Counted from the stretch's first letter, positions 30,284 to 38,343 are shown. The stretch: 48,484 nucleotides of DNA from Oscillospiraceae bacterium (GCA_900768125.1 CAAGBS010000002.1:1-48484); one strand, 5' to 3'. Notes: generated by a model from the letters alone, not told the origin. Numbers and translations are program-made.

Positions 30284-30553
30284 ATGATAGAATGGATAGT
30301 TGGCGGAATACTTCTGCTTGGCGCTGTCGGGAAAAAGCTTGCCGAAAGCGACAACAGCGGTGCAAGCCACATCGGAAATGGTCTGGAAAAGCTGAGCGAT
30401 GGCACCAAAAACAAAATCTGCGAAATGGGCGAAGCACGCGGACGCGCTTCCGGAATGTCCGACAGCGAACTTCTGAAAAAAGCCCGCAGCGGAAGCACGA
30501 TAGACCGCGCCGCCGCTGCGGCAGAATACAGATCACGTCACTCTGATGACTGA
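30284..30553 (+). CDS. Small membrane-anchored protein of unknown function
   Basis: An 89-residue protein. Residues 1-16 (MIEWIVGGILLLGAVG) are a single N-terminal hydrophobic helix and the rest is charged and helical (EKLSDGTKNKICEMGEARG, LLKKARSGSTIDRAAAAAEYR). The very strong ribosome site AAAAAGGAGGAAAAAA supports translation. I do not recognise a family. It is followed 17 bases later by a tiny zinc-ribbon gene, and the two are probably co-transcribed up to the terminator at 30758. Confidence 0.7.
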   Translation: MIEWIVGGILLLGAVGKKLAESDNSGASHIGNGLEKLSDGTKNKICEMGEARGRASGMSDSELLKKARSGSTIDRAAAAAEYRSRHSDD

Positions 30554-30570
30554 ACGAAAGGAGAAGATCT

Positions 30571-30750
30571 ATGCAAATGTATGAAATCTACTGCCCTATA
30601 TGCGGAAACTACATCAACCGCAGACTGCCGCTGATGAACAGCATGAACGCTTTATCATGCAGCAGCTGCCATATCAGATTCGATATTAAGGTAAACACTG
30701 ATTCCCAGAAAACCGGAGAATACACTGTTACAAATGTACGAAAATTCTGA
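30571..30750 (+). CDS. Small zinc-ribbon protein
   Basis: A 59-residue protein, MQMYEIYCPICGNYINRR at its start, with a four-cysteine zinc ribbon (CPIC near residues 8-11, CSSC near residues 30-33) and a short strand-rich tail. GAAAGGAGAAGATCT before the ATG gives a strong ribosome site. Such mini zinc ribbons often act as protein or RNA adaptors, but the role here is unknown. It follows the small membrane protein and is followed by a terminator. Confidence 0.72.
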   Translation: MQMYEIYCPICGNYINRRLPLMNSMNALSCSSCHIRFDIKVNTDSQKTGEYTVTNVRKF

Positions 30751-30757
30751 AATACAA

Positions 30758-30787
30758 GTCTCCGGGTAACGACCCGGGGATATTTTT
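30758..30787 (+). terminator. Intrinsic terminator after the zinc-ribbon gene
   Basis: CCGGGT (30762-30767) pairs with ACCCGG (30772-30777) around loop AACG and is followed by GGATATTTTTAT. Confidence 0.8.
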
Positions 30788-30805
30788 ATCGACAGCCTAT
30801 ATTTT

Positions 30806-32089
30806 TTACTTGTCCTCAAGTCCCTTGAGAGCCTTTATTTCGTCCCTGCTTACCTGAACTCTGCCGTCCTTCAGCAGCTTTACGTCAGTCTTGTTAACTG
30901 TGATGGGAGCGTCAGGGTTCTTGTCAAGCTGCACCTTTAATATGCCGGTCAGCAAGTTCGTTTCGCAGACTCTGCCGCGGCCCTCTGCAGTCTCCACATA
31001 TGCGCCGACCTTGGGCGTGGTGCGCAGGAACTCCTCATAGCAGTTCTGTTCGTATTTCAGGCAGCACATCAGCCTGCCGCAGGTGCCGGATATCTTTGTC
31101 GGATTAAGCGACAGCGACTGCTCCTTTGCCATCTTGATGGACACCGGCTGGAACTCCCCGAGGAAGCTGGAGCAGCAGAACGGTCTGCCGCATATTCCAA
31201 GCCCGCCGAGCATTTTCGCTTCATCGCGCACACCTATCTGCCGTAGCTCGATACGGGTGCGGTAGACTGACGCAAGGTCCTTTACCAGCTCGCGGAAATC
31301 AACTCTGCCGTCCGAGGTGAAATAGAACAGTATCTTGCTGCCGTCAAAGGTGCAGTCTACGTCTATCGGCTTCATATCCAGCTTGTGCTGGGCTATCTTT
31401 TCGCCGAATACCTGCATTATCTCCTTTTCCTGGCGGCGCTTGTCCTCAAGCTGCTTATCATCCGCCTGGGTCGCCTTGCGGATTATGCTTTTCAGCGGCG
31501 ACACTATCGTTGACTCCGGTACGTTCCGGTTGGTCAGCACTATCTCGCCGCACTCTATTCCGCGTGCGGTCTCGACTATAGCCTTGTCGCCCTGCTCAAA
31601 GCTCACTCCCCCCGGCGCGAAATAATACACCTTGCCAACGTCCTTGAAACGCACGCCGATTATCTCTACGACTGCGTTCGGGTCGGACTGCTTTTTCTCG
31701 CGCGGCTGCTCTGCGCAGTGCTCGGTCCTCTCCGGACGGTCATTGCGCTCACCGCGTTCAGCGCGCTCCTGGCGGTCGGATCTTTCGCGCCTTTCCTGAC
31801 GTGCGGGGCGCTCCTGACGGGGTCTCTCGGCGCAATCATTCCCGCGCTCCGGCTTGTCCGGGTGATTCTGGCGGTGCTCGGTGAAATCCTGGGGAATATT
31901 CACGGGAGCGGGTCTTGCCGAGGGCTTTTCCGGTTTCTCCGGGACTGCTCCGTTTTCCGGGTGGTTCTGGCGGTGCTCGGTGAAGTCCTGGGGAATATTC
32001 ACTGGCGCAGCCTGGACCGGCGCCGGAGCGTTCTCCTGAGCCGGCTTATTCTTCGGGGCTATCTTTTCGGTGAAATAATTGTTATCCAT
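30806..32089 (-). CDS. ricT: PSP1/RicT (YaaT) family protein with long low-complexity N-terminus
   Basis: A 427-residue protein. Residues from about 140 to the end are a complete RicT/PSP1 domain (GVRFKDVGKVYYFAPG, GLGICGRPFCCSSFL, SGTCGRLMCCLKYEQ), with the conserved cysteines that hold iron-sulfur clusters in the RicA-RicF-RicT complex. That complex affects RNase Y-dependent mRNA processing and sporulation or biofilm phosphorelay in Bacillus. The first 135 residues are an Arg/Glu/Pro-rich disordered extension, with the 17-residue unit APVNIPQDFTEHRQNHP present twice, unlike the short YaaT of Bacillus (about 275 residues). It is the last gene of darA-holB-ricT, the same order as yaaQ-holB-yaaT in Bacillus. 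Confidence 0.92.
   Translation of the reverse strand: MDNNYFTEKIAPKNKPAQENAPAPVQAAPVNIPQDFTEHRQNHPENGAVPEKPEKPSARPAPVNIPQDFTEHRQNHPDKPERGNDCAERPRQERPARQERRERSDRQERAERGERNDRPERTEHCAEQPREKKQSDPNAVVEIIGVRFKDVGKVYYFAPGGVSFEQGDKAIVETARGIECGEIVLTNRNVPESTIVSPLKSIIRKATQADDKQLEDKRRQEKEIMQVFGEKIAQHKLDMKPIDVDCTFDGSKILFYFTSDGRVDFRELVKDLASVYRTRIELRQIGVRDEAKMLGGLGICGRPFCCSSFLGEFQPVSIKMAKEQSLSLNPTKISGTCGRLMCCLKYEQNCYEEFLRTTPKVGAYVETAEGRGRVCETNLLTGILKVQLDKNPDAPITVNKTDVKLLKDGRVQVSRDEIKALKGLEDK
31860..31903 (-). repeat. Coding repeat copy 1 within ricT
   Basis: This 44-base segment differs at about two positions from 31959-32002, 99 bases (33 codons) away. It encodes the motif VNIPQDFTEHRQNHP in the disordered N-terminal extension of RicT. 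Confidence 0.85.
31959..32002 (-). repeat. Coding repeat copy 2 within ricT
   Basis: Partner of 31860-31903. Nearly identical nucleotides, including synonymous sites, point to a recent in-frame duplication or strong constraint. Confidence 0.85.
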
Positions 32090-32105
32090 TGTACTCCTAT
32101 CTTTG

Positions 32106-33053
32106 TTATATCAGCACTGACGTGAGATATGCCGCGCACAGCTGGAGGTTAAGATTGAGCTGTCCTGCGGAATTTACGTCATTTATCTTTTCAAGCATAT
32201 CGACCAGCTTTATATCTTCGTATTCTCCGGCGATAAGCTTCGCTTCGTTCCCGCCGCAGGAATAGGACTCGCCCCCCGCGCGCAGCGATAGCGCGTCGCC
32301 GATTATCCCCGCGAGATACTCCAGCACCGCCGCGAACTCCTTTCGCCCGGACTGCTCGCCCAGCGCCGTGCACAGAAGATATCCGCTGTGTTTCGCGATA
32401 CCGGTCGCGGCTCGCTTAGCGGATTCCATCAGCTTCAGCTCGTCGCCGCCGTTCAGCGCTTCAAGGCACCTGCCGATGTTGCCGTTCATTATGCGGGAAT
32501 ATTCCCTCGCAGCCCTCGGGTCGGCGTGAAACTCCTCCACAAGGCATTTTTCGCATTCCTGCGGGGTGCATTCCGGGACGGCGTATTCAGTCACCCTGGA
32601 ACGGATAGTCGTGAGCATGTTTCCGGGATTTTCGCACAGGAATATGAACTTTACCCACGGCTCAGGCTCCTCGATGTTTTTCAGCAGCGTGTTCTGGGAA
32701 TCGTCCCTCATCGAATCGGCTTTCTCGAAAATGTATATCTTCACATCGCCGTCGTTCGGCTTCACGGCCGTGGTATCGCACACATTCTGCCTGACCGGGT
32801 CTATCTTGTAGCTGTCGCCGCATTTGTCCAGGACATAGATAAGATCGGGGTGATTATCCTGGTCTATCTTGGCGCAGACCGAACAGCTTCCGCAGGGGGG
32901 AGCGCCGCACATGAACAGCTTCGCGATATACTTCGCCATCGTGCGCTTGCCGACACCATTCTCCCCGGTGAGCATTATCGCATGGGGGAGCATGTTCTCT
33001 GCTGCGGTATCGTTCAACAGCTGAACAAGCCTGTCTTTTCCATAAAGCTTCAT
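32106..33053 (-). CDS. holB: DNA polymerase III delta-prime subunit
   Basis: The 315-residue clamp-loader subunit is an AAA+ protein. Walker A is GENGVGKRT near residue 30; the zinc module CGAPPCGSCSVC follows at about 50-60; sensor-type NTLLKNIEEPEPWVKFIF and the SRC-like RSRVTEYAVP segment are present. It opens the beta clamp together with DnaX and delta. It is flanked by darA (start 33377, stop adjacent to the holB ATG) and ricT, as in Bacillus. Confidence 0.93.
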   Translation of the reverse strand: MKLYGKDRLVQLLNDTAAENMLPHAIMLTGENGVGKRTMAKYIAKLFMCGAPPCGSCSVCAKIDQDNHPDLIYVLDKCGDSYKIDPVRQNVCDTTAVKPNDGDVKIYIFEKADSMRDDSQNTLLKNIEEPEPWVKFIFLCENPGNMLTTIRSRVTEYAVPECTPQECEKCLVEEFHADPRAAREYSRIMNGNIGRCLEALNGGDELKLMESAKRAATGIAKHSGYLLCTALGEQSGRKEFAAVLEYLAGIIGDALSLRAGGESYSCGGNEAKLIAGEYEDIKLVDMLEKINDVNSAGQLNLNLQLCAAYLTSVLI

Positions 33054-33377
33054 TTATACTTTCTCGAATCTCTCGATGTTCGTTACGAATATCGTTGCGC
33101 CGCCTACCGATACTTCAACGGGGAAGCTGGTGTAGTTGCTCAGCCCGTAGCTCGCGGAATTGGGCACGAACTGTTTGCGCTTGTGGCTGTGCTTGCTGAT
33201 AACTTCTATGACATCGTTGACCTTTTCATCTTCTGAGCATATCATGAAGGTGGTGTTTCCCGCCATCAGAAAGCCTCCGGTGGACGCGAGCTTGGTTGCC
33301 TGATATCCGCTCTGGGTGAGCGACGAGGATACAGAATGGCTGTCATCATTGTTGACGATCGCAAAGATCAGTTTCAT
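33054..33377 (-). CDS. darA: Cyclic-di-AMP receptor DarA (YaaQ, PII-like)
   Basis: The 107-residue PII-like signalling protein binds c-di-AMP as a trimer. The sequence MKLIFAIVNNDDSHSV, the STGGFL loop and ATIFVTNIERFEKV match the family closely. The ATG at 33377 follows CCGGAGGTAAATCTGTT; codons upstream to 33443 are leader. It is the first gene of the darA-holB-ricT unit under the promoter at 33449-33477. Its physiological effectors are unknown in most species. Confidence 0.92.
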   Translation of the reverse strand: MKLIFAIVNNDDSHSVSSSLTQSGYQATKLASTGGFLMAGNTTFMICSEDEKVNDVIEVISKHSHKRKQFVPNSASYGLSNYTSFPVEVSVGGATIFVTNIERFEKV

Positions 33378-33448
33378 AACAGATTTACCTCCGGTGATGT
33401 CTTGACCGGCACCGCACGACTGAATGCAGACCGGCTTATACATTATCT

Positions 33449-33477
33449 ATTATACAGCATTCACACGAAAAATGCAA
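33449..33477 (-). promoter_or_regulatory. Sigma-A promoter of darA-holB-ricT
   Basis: On the minus strand TTGCAT (33477-33472), a 17-base spacer and TATAAT (33454-33449) lie 72 bases upstream of the darA start. Confidence 0.82.
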
Positions 33478-33554
33478 TGATTTTTTTCCGCCGTGTAATA
33501 TTTTGCGGGCGGCTGCAAAAAATATCCAAGCACACCGCAGCGAAAGGAGCAATC

Positions 33555-34286
33555 ATGAAACACACCGACCTCGCAGTTGAATCAGCAAAGCAGACCTACG
33601 ATATCCCCGGCGCTGAATATATCAGCCGAAATATCGGCGGAGTGCGGATAACGGATATCCGAGTGTCTCCCCGCGCCGCCAGTCAGCTTTCGCGACCCGC
33701 CGGAAGATACATCACGCTGGAGGGCGACCCGGCGGAGAGCGCTCTTCCGGCACTGCTGAAACGCGCGCTGGAACAGCTTCTGCCGTCCGGCGGGACTATT
33801 CTGGCGGCAGGACTTGGAAATCCGGACATCACCCGCGACCGCCTCGGTGCGCTGACCGTCCGCCGCCTTACCGCACGCTCCGGCAGAAAATTCACCCTCG
33901 CCGCCATCGAAACCGATGTCACCATGCGCACAGGCATCGAGACCGCCGCCATGATACGCGCCGCCGCCCGGGAAACAGGAGCTGCTGCGGTGCTTGCGAT
34001 AGATTCCCTCTGCTGCGACGCTCCGGAAAGGACCTACCGGACAGTCCAGCTGACCAACACCGGGATAATCCCCGGCTCCGGCGCCGCAGCACCGCGAAAG
34101 GAAATATCCAGGCGCACGGTCGGCGCTCCGGTCATCGCTGTTGGAGTGCCTACCGCTTCACTTCTCAGCAGTCTCACCGGGAAACGCTCTCATCAGCGCT
34201 ATCTCGCCGCGCCGAACGACGAGGATATACAGTCTCTGCTGTGGGCGGACTGTATTTCTGCGGCGATAATGGCGGCTTTAAGATGA
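33555..34286 (+). CDS. gpr: Germination protease Gpr family (GPR endopeptidase), short form
   Basis: A 243-residue relative of the spore protease that degrades small acid-soluble spore proteins at germination. Family landmarks are HTDLAVESAKQTY at the start, LAAGLGNPDITRDRLGALTV, AAIETDVTMRTGI, VLAIDSLCCDAPERTYRTVQ and LTNTGIIPGSGAAAPRKEIS. Bacillus Gpr is about 370 residues, so this version lacks roughly a third, mostly at the C-terminus and in loops. The ATG at 33555 follows AAAGGAGC. Its presence implies that the organism or its ancestors sporulate. It is divergent from darA. Confidence 0.88.
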   Translation: MKHTDLAVESAKQTYDIPGAEYISRNIGGVRITDIRVSPRAASQLSRPAGRYITLEGDPAESALPALLKRALEQLLPSGGTILAAGLGNPDITRDRLGALTVRRLTARSGRKFTLAAIETDVTMRTGIETAAMIRAAARETGAAAVLAIDSLCCDAPERTYRTVQLTNTGIIPGSGAAAPRKEISRRTVGAPVIAVGVPTASLLSSLTGKRSHQRYLAAPNDEDIQSLLWADCISAAIMAALR

Positions 34287-34344
34287 TTTTTGTCCGTTTT
34301 ATGCGGCGTTCACATTTTTTAATTTATATGTTTCCGAAAAGACC

Positions 34345-34373
34345 TTGATTTTTTCCGGCTTTTTTTATATAAT
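34345..34373 (+). promoter_or_regulatory. Sigma-A promoter of the 34410 lipoprotein gene
   Basis: TTGATT (34345-34350), a 17-base spacer rich in T, and TATAAT (34368-34373), 37 bases before the start codon. Confidence 0.82.
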
Positions 34374-34409
34374 GTAATGAGTAAAAACTTTTCCGATGGA
34401 GGTGAGGGC

Positions 34410-35237
34410 ATGAGAAATATCAGGGTCAGGTCAGCGCTGTCTGCGGGGGCTGTTATTTCGGCGCTGCTTTTATCCGGCTGCGCGCTGGAGGACGAGCAGT
34501 CTTCATCAGTCTACGTATCTAGTACGGCTGATACCACGCCGCCGATCACATCGGCGCAGACCACCACTCCCGCCACATCGACCGAGCCGCTTGCGCCTGA
34601 CGACGTTATCCCCGAAGCGGTGCAGTCCCCCAGGATAGAGGGCAGCCGGCTTTCTTATTCAATAGTGAACGTTTTCTCAGAGGGAAGCTACTACACCGTG
34701 GATATCTCCTGCATAAACCTCGGTTACAGCGAGACCGTTGAAGCCGGTCTTGAAACTACATATATAAACGGCTCGCTTTACGGTGATTTCCGGCTGGACC
34801 TGCTGCAGCACGGAGAGATAATAGACACGCTGAAGATCAACGTTCCCCGTGACGACAGGTTCCTGATTTTCGAAAGCGTACTTCAAAATCTTACCTACGG
34901 CTGCGAGATAATCTCCAACATGAGGGATTTTTCCGCAGCTGAGTACCCCGACCTTGTCCAGCTGGATTTTCACATGATAAACGAGGCTGAAGTCCCGCAA
35001 TATGCGCGCTATTTCACCGTTTCCGGCAAAAAGCTGAAAGAAGTCACGGTCTACGAAAACGGCGTGGAGGTCGCCCCGTACGGAACTCATCTGGAGCTGA
35101 AATCGGCGGGGCTTATGGTTCAGCGCATAGTCGCAAAGGAATACGGCGAATACACCGTCAAGCAGTATGAGTACACATTTGACCCCGAGACTCTCACCAT
35201 GACCCGGAAACGCGTCCGCTACACCGGATATAACTGA
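34410..35237 (+). CDS. Putative lipoprotein of unknown function
   Basis: A 275-residue exported protein. The signal peptide MRNIRVRSALSAGAVISALL ends in lipobox LSGC, followed by a Ser/Thr/Pro-rich linker (about residues 30-75) and a globular beta-rich domain with no motif that I recognise. The ATG at 34410 is set by GGAGGTGAGGGC; an in-frame ATG-like start at 34377 overlaps the -10 region and would spoil the signal peptide. It is followed 24 bases later by an HD-domain gene on the same strand and is probably co-transcribed with it. No function is assigned. Confidence 0.78.
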   Translation: MRNIRVRSALSAGAVISALLLSGCALEDEQSSSVYVSSTADTTPPITSAQTTTPATSTEPLAPDDVIPEAVQSPRIEGSRLSYSIVNVFSEGSYYTVDISCINLGYSETVEAGLETTYINGSLYGDFRLDLLQHGEIIDTLKINVPRDDRFLIFESVLQNLTYGCEIISNMRDFSAAEYPDLVQLDFHMINEAEVPQYARYFTVSGKKLKEVTVYENGVEVAPYGTHLELKSAGLMVQRIVAKEYGEYTVKQYEYTFDPETLTMTRKRVRYTGYN

Positions 35238-35261
35238 TTTGTTGCAACAACGGAGGATTCC

Positions 35262-35849
35262 ATGACAGACAAGGAAGAATTTATCAGCATATACAAAGAA
35301 AAAATCACCCGCGAAGGCGCGGACAAGCTCCTGGATTTTCTGGAGAACCGCAGCGATTTCTTCACTGCACCCGCAAGCACGCGGTATCACAACGCTTTTG
35401 AGGGCGGACTCCTGCGGCATTCTCTGAATGTGTATCACTGCCTGGCCGCTTATCTCGACCGCGAGCGCGTGAAGAACGAATACGGGCTGAACGTATCCGA
35501 TGAGACCGCCGCCGTCGTCGCACTGCTTCACGACGTCTGCAAGGTTAATTTCTACCGCGTCGGCTGGCGTAACGTCAAAAACGAGCAGACCGGACAGTGG
35601 GAAAAGCAGCCCCGGTACGAGATACACGACACCTTGCCCTACGGTCACGGAGAAAAGTCAGTGTACATGGTCAGCGGATTTATACGGCTGTCCCGCGAGG
35701 AAGCTATGGCGATACGCTGGCATATGGGATTCTCCGGAATGGAGGACAAGAACCTTGTCGGTCAGGCGCTGGCAATGTACCCGCTGGCGTTCGCGCTTTC
35801 TGTCGCAGATATGGAAGCTTCTTACTTCCTTGAAGGCGATAAGGAATAA
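35262..35849 (+). CDS. HD-domain hydrolase (YhaM-like)
   Basis: The 195-residue protein has an HD-superfamily metal site: His in LLRHSLNVY, the HD doublet in ALLHDVCK, further histidines in YGHGEKS and IRWHMG, and Asp in SVADMEAS. This order fits the HD half of YhaM-type 3'-5' exoribonucleases and related nucleotide phosphohydrolases, but the OB-fold RNA-binding part of YhaM is missing. CGGAGG precedes the ATG. Substrate not determinable. It ends just before a strong terminator that marks the left edge of the replication origin. Confidence 0.82.
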   Translation: MTDKEEFISIYKEKITREGADKLLDFLENRSDFFTAPASTRYHNAFEGGLLRHSLNVYHCLAAYLDRERVKNEYGLNVSDETAAVVALLHDVCKVNFYRVGWRNVKNEQTGQWEKQPRYEIHDTLPYGHGEKSVYMVSGFIRLSREEAMAIRWHMGFSGMEDKNLVGQALAMYPLAFALSVADMEASYFLEGDKE

Positions 35850-35874
35850 TATATCCTGGTAATTACATATTCTG

Positions 35875-35908
35875 AATGCGGTTCACTGCTCGTGAACCGC
35901 ATTTTTTT
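35875..35908 (+). terminator. Strong intrinsic terminator at the edge of oriC
   Basis: AATGCGGTTCAC (35875-35886) pairs with GTGAACCGCATT (35892-35903) around TGCTC and is followed by TTTTT. It insulates the origin from upstream transcription. Confidence 0.92.
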
Positions 35909-36480
35909 GTTGAAAAACGGAATCTGTTCTTTCGCAAAAGTTTCAACATTCAACGCCGTTTTGTTGAGAGATCCGTTTCCCACATGGTATCAACCGGTTT
36001 TCAACTGATTCTCTCAACTTTTTATTTTTTTCAACATGTAGCTGAAACTTGTTAGTTTTTAACCATTTCAACACAGTTTTCAACACAAATGCGTTGCTGA
36101 AATTGATTCAACGTTGAAAATCTTTCGGTAAAACCGGTTGAATCATAATGGTGAAATTGTTTTCAACAGCTGTATTACATAATCTTACAAAAACCGCATG
36201 CGGTACGCTTTCACGGCACTATACTTTCTGTATAATTTTGGCTAACTAACAGCTTTTCCACTTAAATTATCAGACCGTTCATTCTGACCGTTGAAATTAT
36301 ATAATAGCATCATGGCATATTAACACGACTTTTTAACTGTTTCAACATAGTTTTCAACATCTCAGCTTGCTTTTAACCAATTATACCATCGGTTTTTATA
36401 ACATTAACATGATTTTGTTGATAAGTAAGGAAAATCGTGTATAAATTCATGTTTGCGGCCTATACTCATGTTGAAACTAC
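35905..36480. other. Replication origin oriC, upstream DnaA-box region
   Basis: This non-coding AT-rich stretch upstream of dnaA carries perfect TTTTCAACA 9-mers at 36028-36036, 36077-36085, 36160-36168 and 36351-36359 (plus) and 35909-35917 (minus). One-mismatch copies lie at 35940-35948, 35998-36006, 36065-36073, 36339-36347, 36469-36477(-) and 36112-36120(-), and TTATCAACA at 36416-36424(-). The canonical TTATCCACA is absent. Location before dnaA-dnaN-recF-gyrB-gyrA and box density identify it as the origin. No gene lies between 35850 and 36500. Confidence 0.85.
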
Positions 36481-36500
36481 TGAAAGGCGGAAAAATATTA

Positions 36501-36761
36501 ATGATCAAAGGCGTGACCAAGAGCGTGATAGAACTGAAACCAAAGAACAGCTGCTTCGAAAAAGTCATCATAATACTGAACAGCGGCAGCGAACTTCCGG
36601 ATACCGAGGAACTGCGCCGCGAGGCTGAACTGCTCACCGGTAAGGCGCCGGACTTCATCAGGCACTCCAGACGCTCAAATACGTTGAAAATGCTGATCTC
36701 AGCAGCCGCCGGCGCGCTCGTGACTGCAGCTTCATTCCTTATTCTATATTCGTTTGTTTAA
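36501..36761 (+). CDS. Small protein with C-terminal membrane helix, beside dnaA
   Basis: An 86-residue protein. Residues 1-60 are a soluble domain (MIKGVTKSVIELKPKNSCF, VIIILNSGSELPDTEELRRE) and residues about 65-86 form one transmembrane helix (MLISAAAGALVTAASFLI). The ATG at 36501 is chosen because GAAAGGCGG lies upstream; an in-frame ATG at 36468 is an alternative. I cannot name a family. Its site between the origin repeats and the dnaA promoter suggests conserved linkage to the replication region rather than accessory DNA, but no role is shown. Confidence 0.65.
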   Translation: MIKGVTKSVIELKPKNSCFEKVIIILNSGSELPDTEELRREAELLTGKAPDFIRHSRRSNTLKMLISAAAGALVTAASFLILYSFV

Positions 36762-36801
36762 AATTCACATATTATCCCGTTTAAATTAAGCGCTTTTTTG
36801 C

Positions 36802-36830
36802 TTGAAAAATTTCTGTTTTTATGGTATTAT
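36802..36830 (+). promoter_or_regulatory. Candidate sigma-A promoter of dnaA
   Basis: TTGAAA (36802-36807), a 17-base spacer and TATTAT (36825-36830), about 130 bases before dnaA. A DnaA-box-like TTTTCAACT lies downstream at 36890-36898, so autoregulation by DnaA is possible. Confidence 0.68.
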
Positions 36831-36963
36831 TAAATATGGACATCTTTTGACACAAATTATTTTCACATACTAACTATATATTGTTCGTGTTTTCAACTGT
36901 CAGTAATTTTAATGTGACTAAAAAGGAAATAATTTGTAGTTATCTGCAACTTACTTATACGGA

Positions 36964-38343
36964 ATGGTGAATGATATGAAAAATAATATTTCCTCTCTTT
37001 CAGATATCTATAACCTCGTGGTTGAAAATTACGTTCGTGAATACAATATTTCAGCTTCTGCAAAGGAGCTGTGGCTCGACGCGCTCGAACCCATCAGCAT
37101 GGAGGGCAATACTGTCACCCTTGCAACTGACACCGATTTCAAGCGTAACACTATAAACTCCATCTATCTGGACAAGCTGGAGGAACAGTTCACCATCGTT
37201 CTCGGCAACCCGATAAAAGTCGATATAATCATCAAGGACGATATCCCCACCACCGAGACGAAATTCAACGATATCCGCAACAGCCGCGAGCTGACGAACA
37301 AGATCGACAACATCGTCCACGACAACAAGGTCACATATACCTTCGACAACTTCATCGTCGGCCCGTCGAACAACTTAGCCTATGCCGCCGCAAAGGCAGT
37401 CTCCCAGAAGCAGCATGAGAAATACAATCCGCTGTTCATCTACGGCGATTCCGGTCTTGGAAAAACCCATCTGCTGTCAGCTATCCAGAACGAGATGACC
37501 AAGAATTACCCGGGTATAAATATAATCTATATATCGGCAGAGACGTTCACCAACGAATTTCTACACTCCATCACCGCAAACAAGACAGAGCTTTTCGACG
37601 ACAAATACCGCAATGCAGACGCGCTGCTGATAGACGATATCCAGTTCATAGCCGGCAAGGAGCAGACCGAGGAAAAATTCTTCCACATATTCAACGAACT
37701 ATACAAACTCAACAAAGCTATCGTGCTCACGTCCGACCGCCCCGCAAAGGAGATAAAATCCATATCCGACCGACTGAAGACGCGTTTCTCGTCCGGTCTT
37801 GCGGCTGACGTCCGCGCGCCTGAGTATGAGACAAGGCTCGCTATCATTCAGCGCAAAGCCGATCTCCTAAACTTCAAAATACCCGACGATGTTGTCGATT
37901 TCATCGCGACAAAGCTGAAATCCAACATCAGGCAGATCGAAGGCGTTGTCACCAAGATGAACGCGCTTTATATGGTATCCCAGATAAAGCCCTCCATAGT
38001 CGTTGCGCAGAACGTCATCAAGGATATCGTTTCCGACCACCAGCCTATCCCGATAACCGTTGACAAGATCATCAGCGAAGCAGCGAAGATATACAACGTC
38101 GACCCCGACGAGATACGTTCGCCAAAGCGTAACTCCCCGGTGTCCTCCGCGCGCAAGGTCGCTATCTACGTTATCCAGGAAATAACCGGGCTTCCTTATG
38201 AAATGATAGGCAAGGAGTTCAGCGGACGCGACCACTCAACCGTTGTCTACGCCATAAAGAACGTAAAGGAAATGATGGCTAAGGACAGCAACTTCCGCTC
38301 GGTCATCGAGGATCTTATCAAGAATATCAAGGCAAATCAATGA
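36964..38343 (+). CDS. dnaA: Chromosomal replication initiator DnaA
   Basis: The 459-residue initiator binds oriC boxes and opens the duplex. Domain I is at 1-85. The AAA+ core contains Walker A GDSGLGKTH near 161-169 and Walker B LLIDDIQF. The DNA-binding domain IV lies at about 365-455 (SARKVAIYVIQEITGLPYEMI, FSGRDHSTVVYAI). The signature that normally reads GGRDHTTV is SGRDHSTV here, and the boxes around the gene are TTTTCAACA. Start: ATG at 36964; an ATG at 36976 is also possible because no ribosome site is clear at either. Confidence 0.96.
   Translation: MVNDMKNNISSLSDIYNLVVENYVREYNISASAKELWLDALEPISMEGNTVTLATDTDFKRNTINSIYLDKLEEQFTIVLGNPIKVDIIIKDDIPTTETKFNDIRNSRELTNKIDNIVHDNKVTYTFDNFIVGPSNNLAYAAAKAVSQKQHEKYNPLFIYGDSGLGKTHLLSAIQNEMTKNYPGINIIYISAETFTNEFLHSITANKTELFDDKYRNADALLIDDIQFIAGKEQTEEKFFHIFNELYKLNKAIVLTSDRPAKEIKSISDRLKTRFSSGLAADVRAPEYETRLAIIQRKADLLNFKIPDDVVDFIATKLKSNIRQIEGVVTKMNALYMVSQIKPSIVVAQNVIKDIVSDHQPIPITVDKIISEAAKIYNVDPDEIRSPKRNSPVSSARKVAIYVIQEITGLPYEMIGKEFSGRDHSTVVYAIKNVKEMMAKDSNFRSVIEDLIKNIKANQ

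Noticed and set aside
30024..30287. 87-codon frame upstream of the small membrane protein
   Set aside because: No ribosome site, overlaps the ferredoxin promoter region and the next start, no protein-like composition.
35905..36480. CRISPR array or integron-type repeats at the repeated TTTTCAACA motifs
   Set aside because: The repeats are 9 bases, irregularly spaced and in both orientations next to dnaA, which fits DnaA boxes rather than a CRISPR array.
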